Below are positions 1 to 11,604 of a DNA stretch of 64,000 nt, one piece after another (positions within the stretch are counted from its first letter, which is position 1; every line of letters starts with the position of its first letter). Below the pieces are notes generated by a model. The model did not search any database and was not told the DNA's origin. It saw only the letters and a list, made by a program, of their open reading frames with translations. The DNA is from Anniella stebbinsi (lineage: Eukaryota > Chordata > Lepidosauria > Squamata > Anniellidae), in NCBI GenBank assembly GCA_029215795.1, contig JARDYH010000004.1:213692517-213756516 (forward strand), in the 5' to 3' direction. A program made the position numbers and the translations under genes.

Positions 1-980
1 CAACCCCCAGTCTGGATTGTTTCTTTATGTGGAATTGCATGTGTCGTGCTGGGGCAATCTCAGCCTTTGCCTCCGTCAGCAAATAGTCTTTTATTGGCCC
101 TGTTCCTAGGCAGCCAAATCTACATGGGAAGAGTTTGAGGGCAGGAAATGTGTAAACCACTGATTACAAAGCAACCAGTTTGTGTGCTAAGCAGTCTTGG
201 GAATACAGTCTAAGATTCAGCTTGGTCATTTAAAGCAGAGCCAGTGATATGAGAATGGGAAGGAAAATATTCACTGGCAACTAGAGTAAAACAGTGGGGC
301 TATTGTGAAACCTTACATGGAATTAAAATCATCACCTTAGAATTCAAATTCTGTGGTTCAGCTTAACAGGCTTGAAATCAATCAGACGACACTCCAGTCC
401 TCTTTGTGAAAGTAAATCCCACTGATTTCTATGGAGCTTATTTTCAAATCAGTGGGCTTAGGGACAATGTGCTAACAGGGCTCAAACTACATTTTTTCTG
501 GATTGGTCGCATGTCTGAAAAATGTTAATACTTATTTATTTGGAAAGCTTTGATTACCATTTTATCGCCACACTTAGAAACACAGAAAAGGATTAAAGAA
601 CTTCTGATTTATTTATAGTTCAATGTACACACGTTTTCTTTGGCCTTATGGATAAATTTGCTACTCCAGCGAGTGACAACATTTTCCATTTTAGAAGTAA
701 GCTTGCAGTTAGAAAGTTTTCTGTTTGTTAAAAAAAAAATCAACTATGGGATTATCCTTTAACGTTCTCATATTTTCTACGAAGACTGTCAATTTTCAGA
801 ACAGCTTGGCAAGGCGGAATCCTTTTGGTTTGCCAAGTTATCTGAGACGCAAAGGAAAGCTGCTTGGAAAAAACACTGTCTTGCAATGATGTCATTCATT
901 CAAGGAGTATTTGGTACTGAGCAGCATAGTAGCCTAGTTTTTGTGTGGCTCAGTTCGGATGTTAATATCACCAAACCATG
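1..980. other. Non-coding stretch, no feature recognised
   Basis: No recognisable exon, RNA gene or well-preserved transposon. About 385-470 resembles a degenerate copy of a widespread squamate repeat with the theme 'cccactgatttctatgga'. The rest looks unique and AT-rich. Confidence 0.4.
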
Positions 981-984
981 GTTT

Positions 985-1515
985 ATTTTATTTCTTTCAA
1001 AAGATATCACAGCAGTTAGCAATAAATATAACAACAACAATGGTCATACAACCGCAAAACATAATAAAAACAAAAATGCAATAATAAAACAGCAGTAAAA
1101 GGCAGTACAAAAGCCAACAACATAAGACAGACAGCCTAGCTTAAAATGTCCAAATAATGGAGAAGAAGTTTGGCACCAGTGGCCCCTCCATTAGGAAGAT
1201 GCTCAGCAAAAGAGGTGCCACAACAGAGAATTGTCTTTCCCTAGTTCTCATACAAGTAAGCTGAAAGAGAGAGAAAGAGGTGTTCCAGGTCTTTGGGTCC
1301 CAAGCCATTTAGTGCTTTGTAGGTAAGCACCAGCATCCAAGCCTTTTTCAAGGGCAGCCCCACATACAACGCATTACAGTCACCCAAGTGGGAGGTCACC
1401 AGAACATGGACACTGTGACCAGACTATCCCTATCCAGGAATGGTCATATCTGGTGAATCAGCAGAAGCTAGTAGCAACTTGAGCAGTCTGAGCAACTAAG
1501 GCCAACTGGGCCTAC
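985..1515 (-). mobile_element. L2-type LINE 3' fragment, antisense
   Basis: Read on the minus strand, about 1,265-1,400 gives a degraded C-terminal L2 ORF2: a CNALYVGLPL motif followed by LVLTYKALNGLGP, with the stretch normally between them deleted. AT-rich sequence at 985-1,150 fits its 3' UTR and tail. The fragment is truncated and non-coding. Boundaries are approximate. Confidence 0.6.
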
Positions 1516-1794
1516 AATGACAAAGCTGGAACGAGAAGAATCCCCAAGTTACACAACTGCCCTTTCAAGGGGAATGTGCCTGTTGAAAGACTATATGCTC
1601 TTCCAGGAGGACTGTGCAGAACAGGATACACATCCAATTACTGGACAGGACAACCACCTACCTGCAGGGCCTCTTTTTTTGGAGGTTCAGCTTCAGTTAA
1701 TTGGCCTTCATCCAGCCCATTACTGAGTCCAAACACTGGTTTGGTGCTACTGGAATGAGCCTTGGCCTTGTATGCCCCCTCCCTCCCCTCACCA

Positions 1795-1968
1795 CAGGAA
1801 CACCTTGATTTGTGCTCTAGCACAAACCATGGTTTGCCATGACATCCAAACCAGGTAACTAGAGTTTGCACCATCCCTTCAGATAGTCTGAAGCTGGTTA
1901 GCAATCCTGATTTGTGCGGCGCATCAGCTGGTTTGGATGTAATAGTGAACTATAGTTTGCACTAAAAT
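1795..1968. mobile_element. Palindromic MITE-like repeat (AAACCATGGTTT theme)
   Basis: Contains self-complementary CAAACCATGGTTTG and a mirrored pair, 'gacatccaaaccagg' near 1,840 and 'ctggtttggatgtaat' near 1,930. It belongs to a loose group of foldback repeats seen several times here (for example 5,735, 8,430, 9,438 and 37,440). Superfamily not assigned and ends approximate. Confidence 0.45.
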
Positions 1969-2022
1969 GGGTGTAACTGAAGAGGAGCGCATGAAAGGAG
2001 GGGAAGAGGAGAAGGGACAACA

Positions 2023-2058
2023 TGTTCACAAGGCCTGTTCTGTTCACAAGGCCTGTTC
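2023..2058. repeat. Perfect 18-bp tandem duplication
   Basis: The 18-mer TGTTCACAAGGCCTGTTC occurs twice head to tail without mismatch, which points to recent slippage. No function is implied. Confidence 0.85.
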
Positions 2059-2189
2059 TATCATGCCAAAGTGTGGCTTGGTGTCATGGGTGAACCAGCC
2101 CAGTATGTGCAAGCACTCACATTTACTTATTTTGTTTACCCGTGAATTTTGTTTGACAGACCCAACCTGAGTATATGCCACCAGTCCAG

Positions 2190-2305
2190 CTTTAAGATTT
2201 TGAGGCTTGTTTACAAAACCCTGAACAACTCAGGATTAGGATAATTAAGAGGTCGCCTGATCCTCTACCACCCTACTTGGTTGCTGCTCTCATCATAGGG
2301 ACAGG
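2190..2305 (+). mobile_element. Short L2-type LINE fragment
   Basis: The plus strand translates to a YKTLNNSGLG-like string followed by RGRL and YHP. This corresponds to the FKALNGLGPGYL...LPY region of L2 ORF2, with stops. It is a small degenerate relic. Confidence 0.5.
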
Positions 2306-2411
2306 CGAACAAAACTCGAAATCGCCATGATTCACCAAATAGCATCTCGCAGCTTGCCCTGTTCCCAATTCCTGCCTGCCATCGCTGTTTGTTTTGTGTG
2401 AATGGGAACCT

Positions 2412-2548
2412 GGGCCAGATCTACACCAAGCAGGATACAACACTTTGAAGACGTTTTGAAAACTGTATATGGAGTGTGTCCTGAGCCCCAACAGTTGTCA
2501 CTACTATTATAAACCATTTTAAAGCAGTAGTGTAAATCCTGCCTTGCA
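2412..2548. mobile_element. Partial copy of GGGCCAGAT palindromic MITE
   Basis: Starts GGGCCAGATCTACACCAAGC and later contains 'ccccaacagttgtca' and 'aaagcagtagtgt', the same ordered motifs as the complete copy at 11,827-11,987. The right end is diverged, stopping near 'aatcctgccttgc'. Confidence 0.65.
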
Positions 2549-2905
2549 CAAATCAAGCAACGATCAAATGGGAGAGCCGTGCAAATCTCGCCAAATTTGT
2601 GCAAATCTCCTCCATGGGCTAAAGTGTGGCTGATTCAGCCTACTGAGGAAATTTGCACAAATCAAACTGAGAATCGGGAATGAGATGAATGTCAGCACAT
2701 GTTTGACAATTTGGAAATATTTGCGCGCACCCAGAACTGTGAATGTGGCGTGCTCGCATGTTTTGTAAGCAAAAATGAAATTCTCAAACATTCCTATCAG
2801 GAAATACCCTCCAAGTGGTACTATGATTTCAGAAGCATGGTCCATCATGGCTTAGAATGGATCCTTCAGTGTCATAGCGCCCATTCGGCTGATACGCCAG
2901 CTGCG

Positions 2906-2963
2906 CCCCTTCCTAGAGTTGGAAGACCTAAAGACCCCTTCCTAGAGTTGGAAGACCTAAAGA
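2906..2963 (+). repeat. 29-bp tandem duplication inside the L2 frame
   Basis: A 29-bp unit beginning 'ccccttcctagagttgg' is repeated exactly with period 29 at 2,906 and 2,935. Because 29 is not a multiple of three, it changes the frame, and it sits right where LINE similarity begins. Confidence 0.8.
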
Positions 2964-3580
2964 CGGTAGTGCACGCACTGGTAACTTCGAGGGTCGACTT
3001 CTGCAATGCACTGTACATAGGGCTACCTTTGTGCCTAGTCCGGAAACTTCAACTTGTTCAAAATATGGCAGCCAGGTTGGTCACCGGTACACCTAGGGGT
3101 GACCACATTACACCAGTTTTAAAATCACTTCACTGGCTGCCAGTCAGTTTCCGGGCGAAGTATAAAGTGTTGGTTATTACCTTTAAAGCCCTACATGGTT
3201 TGGGCCCAGGCTACCTATGGGATCGCCTTCTCCCGTACAATCCGCCCCGCACTCTTAGGTCCTCTGGGAAGAATGTACTCAAGCCAGCCAGAACTAGGCT
3301 GGCGAGTGTTACCCAGAGGACCTTCTCTTCTATGGCTCCCAGACTATGGAATGGTCTGCCGGAGGAGGTTAGACAAACTGACGGTCTTCACGAATTCAAG
3401 AGAGTCGTGAAGACTGTTCTTTTCCGGCAGGCCTATCCGGATGAATTTTAAATGTTTTAATGATGTGTTTCTCTTGTTTTAATTTTTTTTTTTAATTTTT
3501 TTTTTAAAAAACTTTGTTATGCTTGTATGTGTATTGTGTTCCCCGCCTTGATCCGTAGGGAGAGGCGGGTTATAAATAAA

Positions 3581-3583
<3 letters not shown>

Positions 3584-3623
<40 letters not shown>
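3584..3623. repeat. (TTA)n microsatellite, L2 tail
   Basis: About thirteen trinucleotide units directly after the L2 3' hairpin, a usual tail for these LINEs. Confidence 0.9.
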
Positions 3624-3624
<1 letters not shown>

Positions 3625-3626
3625 TC

Positions 3627-3785
3627 TGGAACTCCACACCACCATAAATTAGGCAGGCGCCAACTCTTCTGAAGTTTCAGTACCTACTGAAAACACATAT
3701 TTTCCAACAGGCATTCCCAGGAAGGTAATCTAATCCTCTGTACATTGCTTAGGAATGTCTTCAATATAAGTGATTCATAAATATG
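3627..3785 (+). mobile_element. Second L2-type C-terminal fragment
   Basis: The plus strand reads WNSTPP, IRQAPTLLKF and LLKTHIFQQAFPG with one stop, matching the L2 ORF2 terminus. It ends near 'gtgattcataaatatg'. It lies next to the larger L2 copy but is a diverged, separate insertion. Confidence 0.6.
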
Positions 3786-4221
3786 CTACATCTTTTTCCC
3801 GTTTTAGATAGAAAATATCTTGCAAAAAGCTATTGCAGATTTCAGCGGGTTCTGTAGACCTGAGCCTAAAGTAAACTGATGCCAGCTCCCATTGCCCATC
3901 TGCCATGTGCTGTATTCTTGGGGGGGGGGGGGATGTAGCACAGTTGGAAGCCAGCCACAGAAATTCTGGAAGAAAGCAGGACTGTCATGAGAAGAGCTCT
4001 GCCAGGCACTCATACAAGCCCTTCCAGAAAAAAATGCAGACGCAAACTTAATGCTTTCCTTCCTGGAGCTAAACCACCAACCTGCACTCAAATGTTTCCC
4101 AATTCAGAGCTTCTTCTCTCTGCCTTCTGCCTAGATCACTACTAGGGCTTGCCTGCACCAGCTGCTTTTTCGATGATTCACACAAGCAAAGAAATTGCAT
4201 AATGCAGATCCAAACATGATG

Positions 4222-4500
4222 ATTTCCTAAACCAGGAGTGGGGAACGTTTTTTTTCCTGTTGAGAGCTGCATTCCTTCAGGGATTATCATCTGGGGGCTG
4301 CATATCAGTGATGGTCGGGGCTACAGGCAGTGGTGGGCAGAGCTAACATCAAAGATGGTTGGGGCCTGTCTCTGTCCCTGTCTCTCTCTCTCTCTCTCAC
4401 AGACCTTTTTATCTTCCTCCCTCCCTCCCTGTCCCATGATCTGCTTCTGGAAAGGCAGATCGCTCTTGCCAGAGAGTTTTCGAAATTAGGACAAGTGTTC
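4222..4500. mobile_element. Possible hAT/MER5-like degenerate repeat
   Basis: 'ccaggagtggggaacgttt', 'gagctgcattcc' and 'gggggctgcat' resemble the ends of common amniote hAT elements, with a (CT)n run at about 4,376-4,400. No TSD or clear second TIR was found, so this is tentative. Confidence 0.35.
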
Positions 4501-5108
4501 CAGGTTGCCCACCATTACCCTAACCTTGCAAATAAACCCACTGACGTCTGTAGACCATAAAATGATGCATTAGCTTGCAGGCCTACTCAATAACCCCTAG
4601 GCACACCCCCTGCCATTGTCTTATAGCCCCCTGACAGAGGGGTTTGTTCACTCCAACCCCCTTAAATGGAGCTGCCCCTCAGCCGAGGGGAGGGGGCAGG
4701 CCAGTAACTCAGACTGCTAATCATTCCTAGCTTCAAACTGTGCTTGTTCTTTTTTTTCTTTTTTTCTTTTTTTCATTCATTAACATGATTATTGTTGTTT
4801 TTTCAATATTTGGGGCTTGGTTGTTTTGTTTTTAATAAAAATGTCTAAAAAAACATGATGCAAAGTTTGGTTGAAATCGATTAAGTGGTATAGTAGCAGT
4901 ATATTTTTAAATATTTTGATTTGCTGCCGCCTTGGTTCAATACAGCGGTTGAAATTTTCACTACGTATAGCAAATACTAAAAGTTTCATAATCATAAGAT
5001 GTACGGTCTTTGGGTCCATCAAGGACATACAAACAGACACTTCCTTTTATTTATAGAGGAAGAGGAGGAGGTTGATAGCCCAAGATGGTGAAGGAAAAGA
5101 CTCACCTC

Positions 5109-5240
5109 ACTTTTCAAGAATTTTGCTACCTGGTCCCCCAAAGGAGATCTCTATTCATCAGAGGTGACCAGGCAAGTGGCTATTTGAAAGCCTACCAGGA
5201 GAACTTATAGGCCCCTTCCAACTCTACTCTATGAACTTAG
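5109..5240 (+). mobile_element. Possible CR1 3' end remnant
   Basis: Ends in 'ggccccttccaactctac' plus TCTATGA, which matches the terminal part of CR1 LINEs (compare 61,750-61,780). The upstream part is not recognisable. Confidence 0.35.
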
Positions 5241-5734
5241 GGTCAATTGGTATGTGTACCTACACCTCCCCTTTCCTCTACAGGGACAGGTGAAAGGAAG
5301 AGACTGGAAGCTTTTGCTTCAGTTTTCAATTAACTAGAGTTTAGCATAATGACCAATTGTGGTTAATGTAACTGTAGTTTATTGCAGATACTGACAACTG
5401 CAGGAGGTTGGATTTGAAAATGTCCCCCCAGAGGCTGCCAGGCATGGCACAGTCCATAAGGTCCTGCCAAACCATTTTTAAAAGAAGCAAAAAGGTCACC
5501 AGATTGCCATCAAAATTTGGCGCTAACTGCTCTATAGTGCAAAACTTGGCATGTTTCCAAGCTAAATTTAACCTGTTTGGTGCTTTGTAATGGCTAGAGA
5601 CAAGCTATGCTTGGCTCTTTTTGGTGCTCCATAGCAACTATAGACACCATTTTTTTCATTAATTCAAAATAAAATTTGGGGGGCAGTGAAAGAACACACC
5701 AGGGGCAGGGGATGCTGCATGTGACCCACAGACA

Positions 5735-5990
5735 ATATGCTGACCAACCATGGTTTATTGAAACAACCCAGTTTTCATAAACCATGTCTTGAAGTTGGCT
5801 TGTTTCAGAAAACCATGGTTAAGTGTAACAACCATTTTTCTGGGTTTGGATTGACATTAAACTGTGAATAGTCAAAAAAAGAAGTGAAAGTTTTCTATCG
5901 CATCCCTGCGTCTGCTCCTGATAAGAATGGAGAGACCAAACCAAAGGCTTGCCCATGCTCAATCACACAACACTCGGTAACCCATGGTTT
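5735..5990. mobile_element. MITE-like palindromic repeat (AACCATGGTTTA theme)
   Basis: Several mirrored words recur: 'accaaccatggtttatt', 'aaaccatgtcttgaagtt', 'aaaccatggttaagt' and 'acccatggtttaac'. The same words are at 37,457-37,560. Ends are not defined. Confidence 0.4.
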
Positions 5991-6639
5991 AACGTTACGT
6001 CCAAATAAGGAAAATGTCTTCAAGCAGACACATTAAGACACATGGTACTCAATAAAGTTTCATATCTCATATAAAAATGAAAAACAAGAAGCATGATTAT
6101 AAAAGTGATCATAACTAGATGATGTAAGATTTAGAGAAGCAAGCTGTCACACAGCAGCCGCAATGACCAGATGAAAAATGTTTCCATTCAAATACATCAT
6201 TTCAAGACATGACTGGTCTCTAATCATTCTTAATCAAAATGGCAAATGAATGGAAAAGGGTTGGGGGGCATGCAACACTGAAGGATGAACTGAATCCACA
6301 GAGATAGAAAGAAATATTTCAAATGCCTGGGCACAAATGTAATTAAAAACCTGGGGGTTTGCTTCTCACCCCTCACCACCCTCTCGTTTCTAAAAGCAAT
6401 GACATGACTGGGGAAAGGGCTGCAGGTTTTCCCAATTTTCCAAAGACCAGCCGAGATATTCATCCTTGCTGAAGAATTCAGTGGGTTTTATCCAGGTATG
6501 TTTCTAGTCCTTGTGGATGCAAAAATTAAGCATGAAGGTAAATGAATGAGGAGCATCCATGAATGGGGTAGAGGTGGAAGGGGGGGAACATGTTTTCCAG
6601 CCATCAGAGTGTCCAGCTTCGGTGCCTTTCATTACTCAT

Positions 6640-7200
6640 TTATTTATGAGTCCGGGTCCAGGCCCGATTCAAAGTGCTGGTATTAACATTCAAAGTCCTA
6701 AACGGCTTGGGGCCAGGTTATCTGCAGGAACGCCTCCTCCCATATGTACCTGCCCGGACCCTAAGATCATCCTCGGGGGTCCTTCTCCGTAAGCCCCTGC
6801 CAAAGGAAGTGAAGCAGGTGGCTACCATGAGGCAGGCCTTCTCTGCTGTGGCATCCCGGCTGTGGAATGAGCTCCCTAGAGAGGTTTGCCTGGCACCTAC
6901 ATTATGCTCCTTTAGACGCCAGGTGAAGGACTTTTTATTTTCACAGTATTTTCACAGTTCTCCAGTTTGATTTTTCACCATGCTGTTTAAATTTGTATTT
7001 TAAATCCATATTAATTTCTACATGGCTGCTCGGTTTTTATCCTGGTTGTGCTTTTAAACTATATTTTAAATTATGTTTTTATACTGTCGTTGTGTTATAT
7101 TTTGAATGGTTTTTATGGTTTTAATTTTTGTAAACCGCCCAGAGAGCTTCAGCTATTGGGCAGTATAGAAATGCAGTAAATAAATAAATAAATAAATAAA
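6640..7200 (+). mobile_element. L2-type LINE, ORF2 C-terminus and 3' UTR
   Basis: Encodes FKVLVLTFKVLNGLGPGYL, RLLPYVPARTLRSS and, further on, VASRLWNELPREV, the L2 ORF2 terminus, ending at 6,970. The 3' UTR carries AACCGCCCAGAGAGCTTC and GCTATTGGGC, then (AAAT)n. It is a 5'-truncated copy with an internal deletion after LRSS. Confidence 0.8.
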
Positions 7201-7202
7201 TG

Positions 7203-7330
7203 TATCCCACCTTTCTCTCGGCATGCAGGTCAAAGCAGAGTGAATAAATTCCGCAAGCAATTGCCCATCCAGGTGCTGACCAGATCTAGACCTGCTTAGC
7301 TCCACCAGGTTGCTACATCATGTGCTTTCA
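7203..7330 (-). mobile_element. Short interspersed repeat fragment, antisense tail type
   Basis: Begins 'tatcccacctttctctc', the reverse complement of the AAAGGTGGGATA tail of local SINEs and LINEs, and continues 'ccaggtgctgaccag'. Family not assigned. Confidence 0.3.
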
Positions 7331-7599
7331 CATCATGCACTTCTGAGTTTCTCTGCTCTGAGTAGCAGCAACAGACTAGAACATGCAGGTCGAATGATTT
7401 TGCCTATACTTGATCTGCATGTTTTATACAAGACACAGAATCTCAGGCTTTTGTAGGAGGGAGGGGATTGCTGCTGACACAGAACTAAAGAGTTTGTTTG
7501 TTTATTTGTTTTGTTTTTAAGCTAAGAGTACACACATCTCTGAGTAGGCCCAAATGACAGAGGGAGAACCACTGAAAGATATGTTTTGTCTTAAACAGA

Positions 7600-7885
7600 G
7601 ATTGCATTCGGGAGACATGACAGATGTTTTCAAATATGTATCAGGCTGTGATAAGTAGAAAGCAAACCAGTTGCTCCGCCTCGCTACGAAGGATAGGAAA
7701 AGTAATAATGAGCTTAAACTGCAGGGGGAGAAAAAGATTTGGATTAAATAATATCAGGAAAAAGTTCTACCCATAAGAATAGACAGGCAAATTGAAAAAT
7801 ACTATCAGGGGAGGTTCCAGGACCGCAGACACAGCAAGTTTTTGAAATTAGTTTGGATATGTATCTGTCAGAACGGATTTAGGTT
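7600..7885 (+). mobile_element. CR1 LINE 3' region, degenerate
   Basis: Ordered CR1-like words: 'gagacatgacagatg', 'atgagcttaaactgcaggg', 'atatcaggaaaaagttct', 'tttttgaaattagtttgga' and a final 'atctgtcag'. This is the same order as the better CR1 end at 61,365-61,785. Frames are broken. Confidence 0.6.
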
Positions 7886-8224
7886 TAATTAATCTTGCCC
7901 CCGGGCATCGGGGGGGGGGTGATTTCTTCCTCTGCTGCCATCCAACCCTACAATAAAACCGTAAAATATTACAACGGAAGGGAAGGAAAACCCAACCCTG
8001 CAAAACTGCATGTGGATGTTTAAGACTAAGTGTGCATTTGCCCTGCCAGGGCTCCAAATACTTTAATACCGTGGTTTTCAAACTTCCTATCTTTAGGGAA
8101 CCCTTTGCCACATCAACCAGTCTGCCATGGATTACTCGTGTGTCTGAGACAAAGCATCTGTACGTCACAGAAGATTTTCCTGGTTCATTCAGAACACAGG
8201 CCAGGCCTGATGGACTTCACAATA
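7886..8224. other. Non-coding stretch, no feature recognised
   Basis: Includes a short G-run near 7,910. No repeat family or exon was recognised. Confidence 0.35.
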
Positions 8225-8400
8225 GGAACATAGGAAGATGCATTATACTGACTGAGACCATTGGTCCATCTAGCCCAGTGTTGTTGACTGTGATTGTCAG
8301 CATCTTTCCAGGGTTTCAGGAAGGAGTTCCCAGCCCTACCTGGAGATGCTGGAGATTGAACCTGGGACCGCTGCAGCCTTCTCCCATACAAAGAGAGTCC
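8225..8400 (-). mobile_element. tRNA-Ala-headed squamate SINE, antisense, diverged head
   Basis: Contains 'actgagaccattggtccat', 'tagcccagt', 'tccagggtttcagg', 'cccagccctacctgg' and 'gattgaacctgggacc'. On the minus strand the last is the tRNA B-box; the A-box end is lost here. Related copies are at 18,861, 21,570 and 26,643/27,207. Confidence 0.7.
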
Positions 8401-8429
8401 CACTTCAGTCATAAAGGAAACCATGCATT

Positions 8430-8860
8430 CCCATTATAAGAATCCACTGCACCAAGCTTCAGACTTATGTGATCCCTGCTGCCCTTCCTTCCTCTGCTTA
8501 TGAGAGGAGGAAGTTGAAAGCTTCCTTTTGAGGTGTGGAACAAACTGCAGTTTCCCATTGCATCCAAACAAGGGGAGTGTGGATTCTTAAAACCAAAGTT
8601 CATTAACAAACCAGGATCTGAACCCATGGTTAGAACATGATTTGTTCTAACCAGATTGTTTGAACAAACCACCGATTCCTGTATTCAGACATAATGGGAG
8701 ACCGTGGTTTGCTCTGAACTGCAAAAGGAAGCTTTAAACATCTTGCCCATGTATGCTAAACAGGAAGGAGGGGGAGGGGAAACACGAGGGAGCCCAAAGC
8801 TTGCTGCAGCTCATTCTCATAACAGGAAATCATGGTCTCTTATTACATCTGAATTGAGCC
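8430..8860. mobile_element. MITE-like palindromic repeat
   Basis: Two mirrored halves: 'aagcttccttttga' near 8,518 against 'caaaaggaagctttaa' near 8,721, around a core with 'aacccatggttagaaca', 'tgatttgttctaacc' and 'attcagacataatggg'. It resembles the group at 9,438 and 37,440. No coding capacity. Confidence 0.45.
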
Positions 8861-9437
8861 TCAGGCCTGAGAGTGTGCCCTGCCCAGATCTAAGTGTGTT
8901 TTCCCAAATTCTGTATGATGAAACTGGGGGAACACTGAGAGTCCATCTAAGAAGATGGAAACATGTAACAGTAGCCCTTACAGGCATTCAGCTAGGGCAC
9001 AACGAAGCACATGTGGGAAGTTGGTCTTATACACATTTCTTTGAGTGCCAGAAGAAAAGCTATGGACATGCAAGCACATTACGTGCAAAGGCTTTCCTCA
9101 GACATTCAAACAAATACATGAAAGTCAAGAAAGCACCTACTTCTGCAATGCCACTCCCCAACATATAAATTTTTGTACCTGAGGGTCTAGAGTTCTGAGG
9201 AATTCTGCATTTTCTCAGCCGCTCATCAGGAATTCCTCAATAGGAAGATCATGAATAGCTGATAGGCCTTCCTGAAAGACATGTTGCCCACTGCTGGCAA
9301 TCTTCCGCTACAATGCACAGGCTATTTCACATATTACACATTATATACAGGGGGCATGTGCACAGGACAATTACCCACACCAAATGCAATACTTCCAGAT
9401 CTACAATTGTGTATTCTAGCCCCTACACATGATAAAT

Positions 9438-9849
9438 GTCTATGTTCAGACATAATTCTAAACAATGGTTCAGCATTCTGTGAACAAGCCTACTTGAACA
9501 CTGGACTTGTGTGCTCCCCATCCCTTTTAATTCTCTGCTGCATCCAAGAGAAAGAGACTGAAAGCAGCCACTTCCTCTTTAACACTAACTACGGTTTATT
9601 GTTACATATAAAAGGGCCAACTGTGGTTATGTTTAATGATGGCTTCTGAAACAAGCCAGGATCAAACCATGGTTTATGAACCTGGTTCCTTAGTAAACCA
9701 CAGTTTAGGCTAACCATAGTTTGTCCTTTTCAGATGCAACAATAAACTACAGTTAGTATTAAACAGGGAATGGATGCTCTATATCTCCTCCTTGCATTCC
9801 TCCTGGAATGCTCATAGTCTCATTCATGTATTACATCTGAACCAGGCCT
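9438..9849. mobile_element. MITE-like element with TGTTCAGACATAA end
   Basis: The left end is TATGTTCAGACATAAT and the right end is ATTACATCTGAACCAGG, roughly inverted. The core has 'actacggtttattg', 'aaaccatggtttatga' and 'aaccacagtttagg'. It is non-autonomous; superfamily unknown. Confidence 0.5.
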
Positions 9850-10920
9850 ATACACTTATGGACACATGACATCACCTCACTTCCAAAACTGAGTGCACCC
9901 TAGCTATGCTCTGAGGTCCATTTCCCAGGCAGTTGATGCAGCATGCCAGCTATACAGGCATGTTGCAGTATTAGGTATAAACTCATTATATTCCAGAAAT
10001 CTTTGCATATAGTGATAGAGTAACTCTACTTGACATTTTAACCAGGTGCCAGACAAATATAGCCTCCGGCCAACACAGCAGCACCTGCGAAATATATGCC
10101 ATTGAGGAAGTTCTTTCTGTGCCAGTGCGCCAAACCTTGCTGGACATTCTACACCTCTGGACCAGCGTGCATTCCTATATGAGCACAGACTGCTCTTATC
10201 TAATGCCTTCATATTGGCTCCCATGACTCGAAGATGAATGACCTCAATCAATGTTCTTATCCTGTGGAACACTAAACACACACAAACACACAGGCAAATG
10301 TATGATGGTGATTACTAGAAATAATGCCATTCTGGATCCTGGACCTGACTAGCATGCCGCTTTCATTGTTTCTCTGACATCAACGCAGACTCATCCATGG
10401 CCTCATTCCAAAAAAAATTTTTTTTTAAAGGATTTTCCTCTTTTCTTTTGGCAGTCATTAACCTATAGTGGAACCAGTAACAAACAGCTTGCAAAGAGAT
10501 GACGACTGATTCTGCCCTTCACAGGTGGCTACATAACGCACAACAGTTAATGCGGGAGGAGATTCCAAGGGTGAAATTCTTGCTTTGCTGAAGTCAATAG
10601 AAGTAGTCCCGTGGACTAAAAGGAAATTGAACTTATGGCCAGCATGTTTCGGACCACGGTGATGAGAACGAGGAGGCACTGTTACAAGACATCCCTTTGC
10701 AATAGGGTATCTGCATGAGTGTAGCATGCCATAAAGGGCACCGAAAGGGGCCGGGAAAATTAACATGATCTTGTTTATTAAAATTCTTCCTAGGCTCAAG
10801 GGATGGAGACAGACAACAAAATTCAAGAGAGCTAAGAGGCATCCTTGCTAGGGATGGATCAATCTGTCGGGGGGGTTTTAAAATGCATCTTAAGTTCTTT
10901 CCATTCTGGATATGAAGAAA
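9850..10920. other. Non-coding stretch, no feature recognised
   Basis: No family-level match. Short minus-strand frames (for example 9,904-10,281 and 10,458-10,826) have no domain signature and overlap in several frames, so I treat them as chance. Confidence 0.4.
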
Positions 10921-10924
10921 TTTG

Positions 10925-11185
10925 CACTTTTGGGGAAATGCCATTAGCACCAGCCAAATTCAAGACGTACAGGTATTCCCACCATGGAGAGGACCATGTT
11001 AAAGCTGTTAAGGAGCCTGTGAGAAATAAAGAGATGGCAACCCTAATTTCACACTGATATGGGGATTCACACCCAGACTTCGTAGAGAAAAGCACTCAAA
11101 GCTCTGGTCCTGGACAGACAAAACTGTCAATTTTAGTTTCTTCCACGTTTGAATTTCTTTAAATCTCAAGTTTTTTATCCATCTC
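10925..11185 (+). repeat. Unclassified dispersed repeat, copy 1
   Basis: Shares ordered words with 45,230-45,640: 'gcaccagccaaat', 'catggagaggac', 'gaggagcctg' or 'aaggagcctg', 'gtggcaacc' or 'atggcaacc', 'agcactcaaa', 'ttgaatttctttaaa', and 'atctcaag'. Order is largely kept, so this is a real two-copy family in this window. Nature unknown. Confidence 0.5.
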
Positions 11186-11497
11186 GATTACAAAGGAATT
11201 TGGGAAGTTCTCATCAAAAACCACACTGAAACGAAATTCTCAACCATCATTACCCACAGCACAGGACCTTCATTCTTTTGCCCCACTGTTGCGTCCAGAC
11301 ACACAGGTTTCACAGGTTTATTGAACACCACAAAAACCTGTGAAAGTGGTGAACAGAGATGATAGTTGAAGATGCATGCCATGGGTAATGAAGCCTCTAC
11401 CCTAAAACCATCAACTGTTTGAAGTATTTGCTGGAGCAGATAAATAATATTATCTCCTCTCCCTTGCCTTTTCCTCCTCCCTTCCAATCCCTTTTCC

Positions 11498-11604
11498 TTT
11501 TGTGTTATGTCTTTTAGATGGCAAGCCTGAGCTCAGGGACTGTCTCATTATTAATTTTTGTAAACCACTTTTTTTTTTGGCTGAAGTGTAGGGTAAAAAT
11601 AAGG
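11498..11604 (+). mobile_element. LINE 3' tail (L2-like)
   Basis: 'tgtcttttagatggcaagcc', 'cagggactgtctc', 'gtaaaccactt' and 'ggctgaagtgtagggtaaa' follow the pattern of squamate L2 3' ends (compare 43,430-43,553). It ends exactly where the foldback element begins. Confidence 0.5.

Larger units (their letters stand above)
2860..3625 (+). mobile_element. L2-type LINE, ORF2 C-terminal end and 3' tail
   Basis: An open frame covering 2,699-3,451 encodes, from about 2,960, the C-terminal tail of L2 ORF2: VTSRVDFCNALYIGLPL, LQLVQNMAARL, ITPVLKSLHWLPV, FKALHGLGPGYL, and near the end APRLWNGLPEEVR. No RT catalytic part remains, so the copy is 5'-truncated. Downstream are an AT-rich 3' UTR, a CGCCT...AGGCGG hairpin near 3,545-3,568, and a (TTA)n tail. 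The part of the frame before about 2,880 is not LINE-like. The intact frame suggests fairly recent insertion. Confidence 0.85.

Noticed and set aside
8704..9168. 154-codon plus frame as a gene
   Set aside because: Overlaps a MITE-like repeat at its start and has no domain or codon-bias sign of a real gene.
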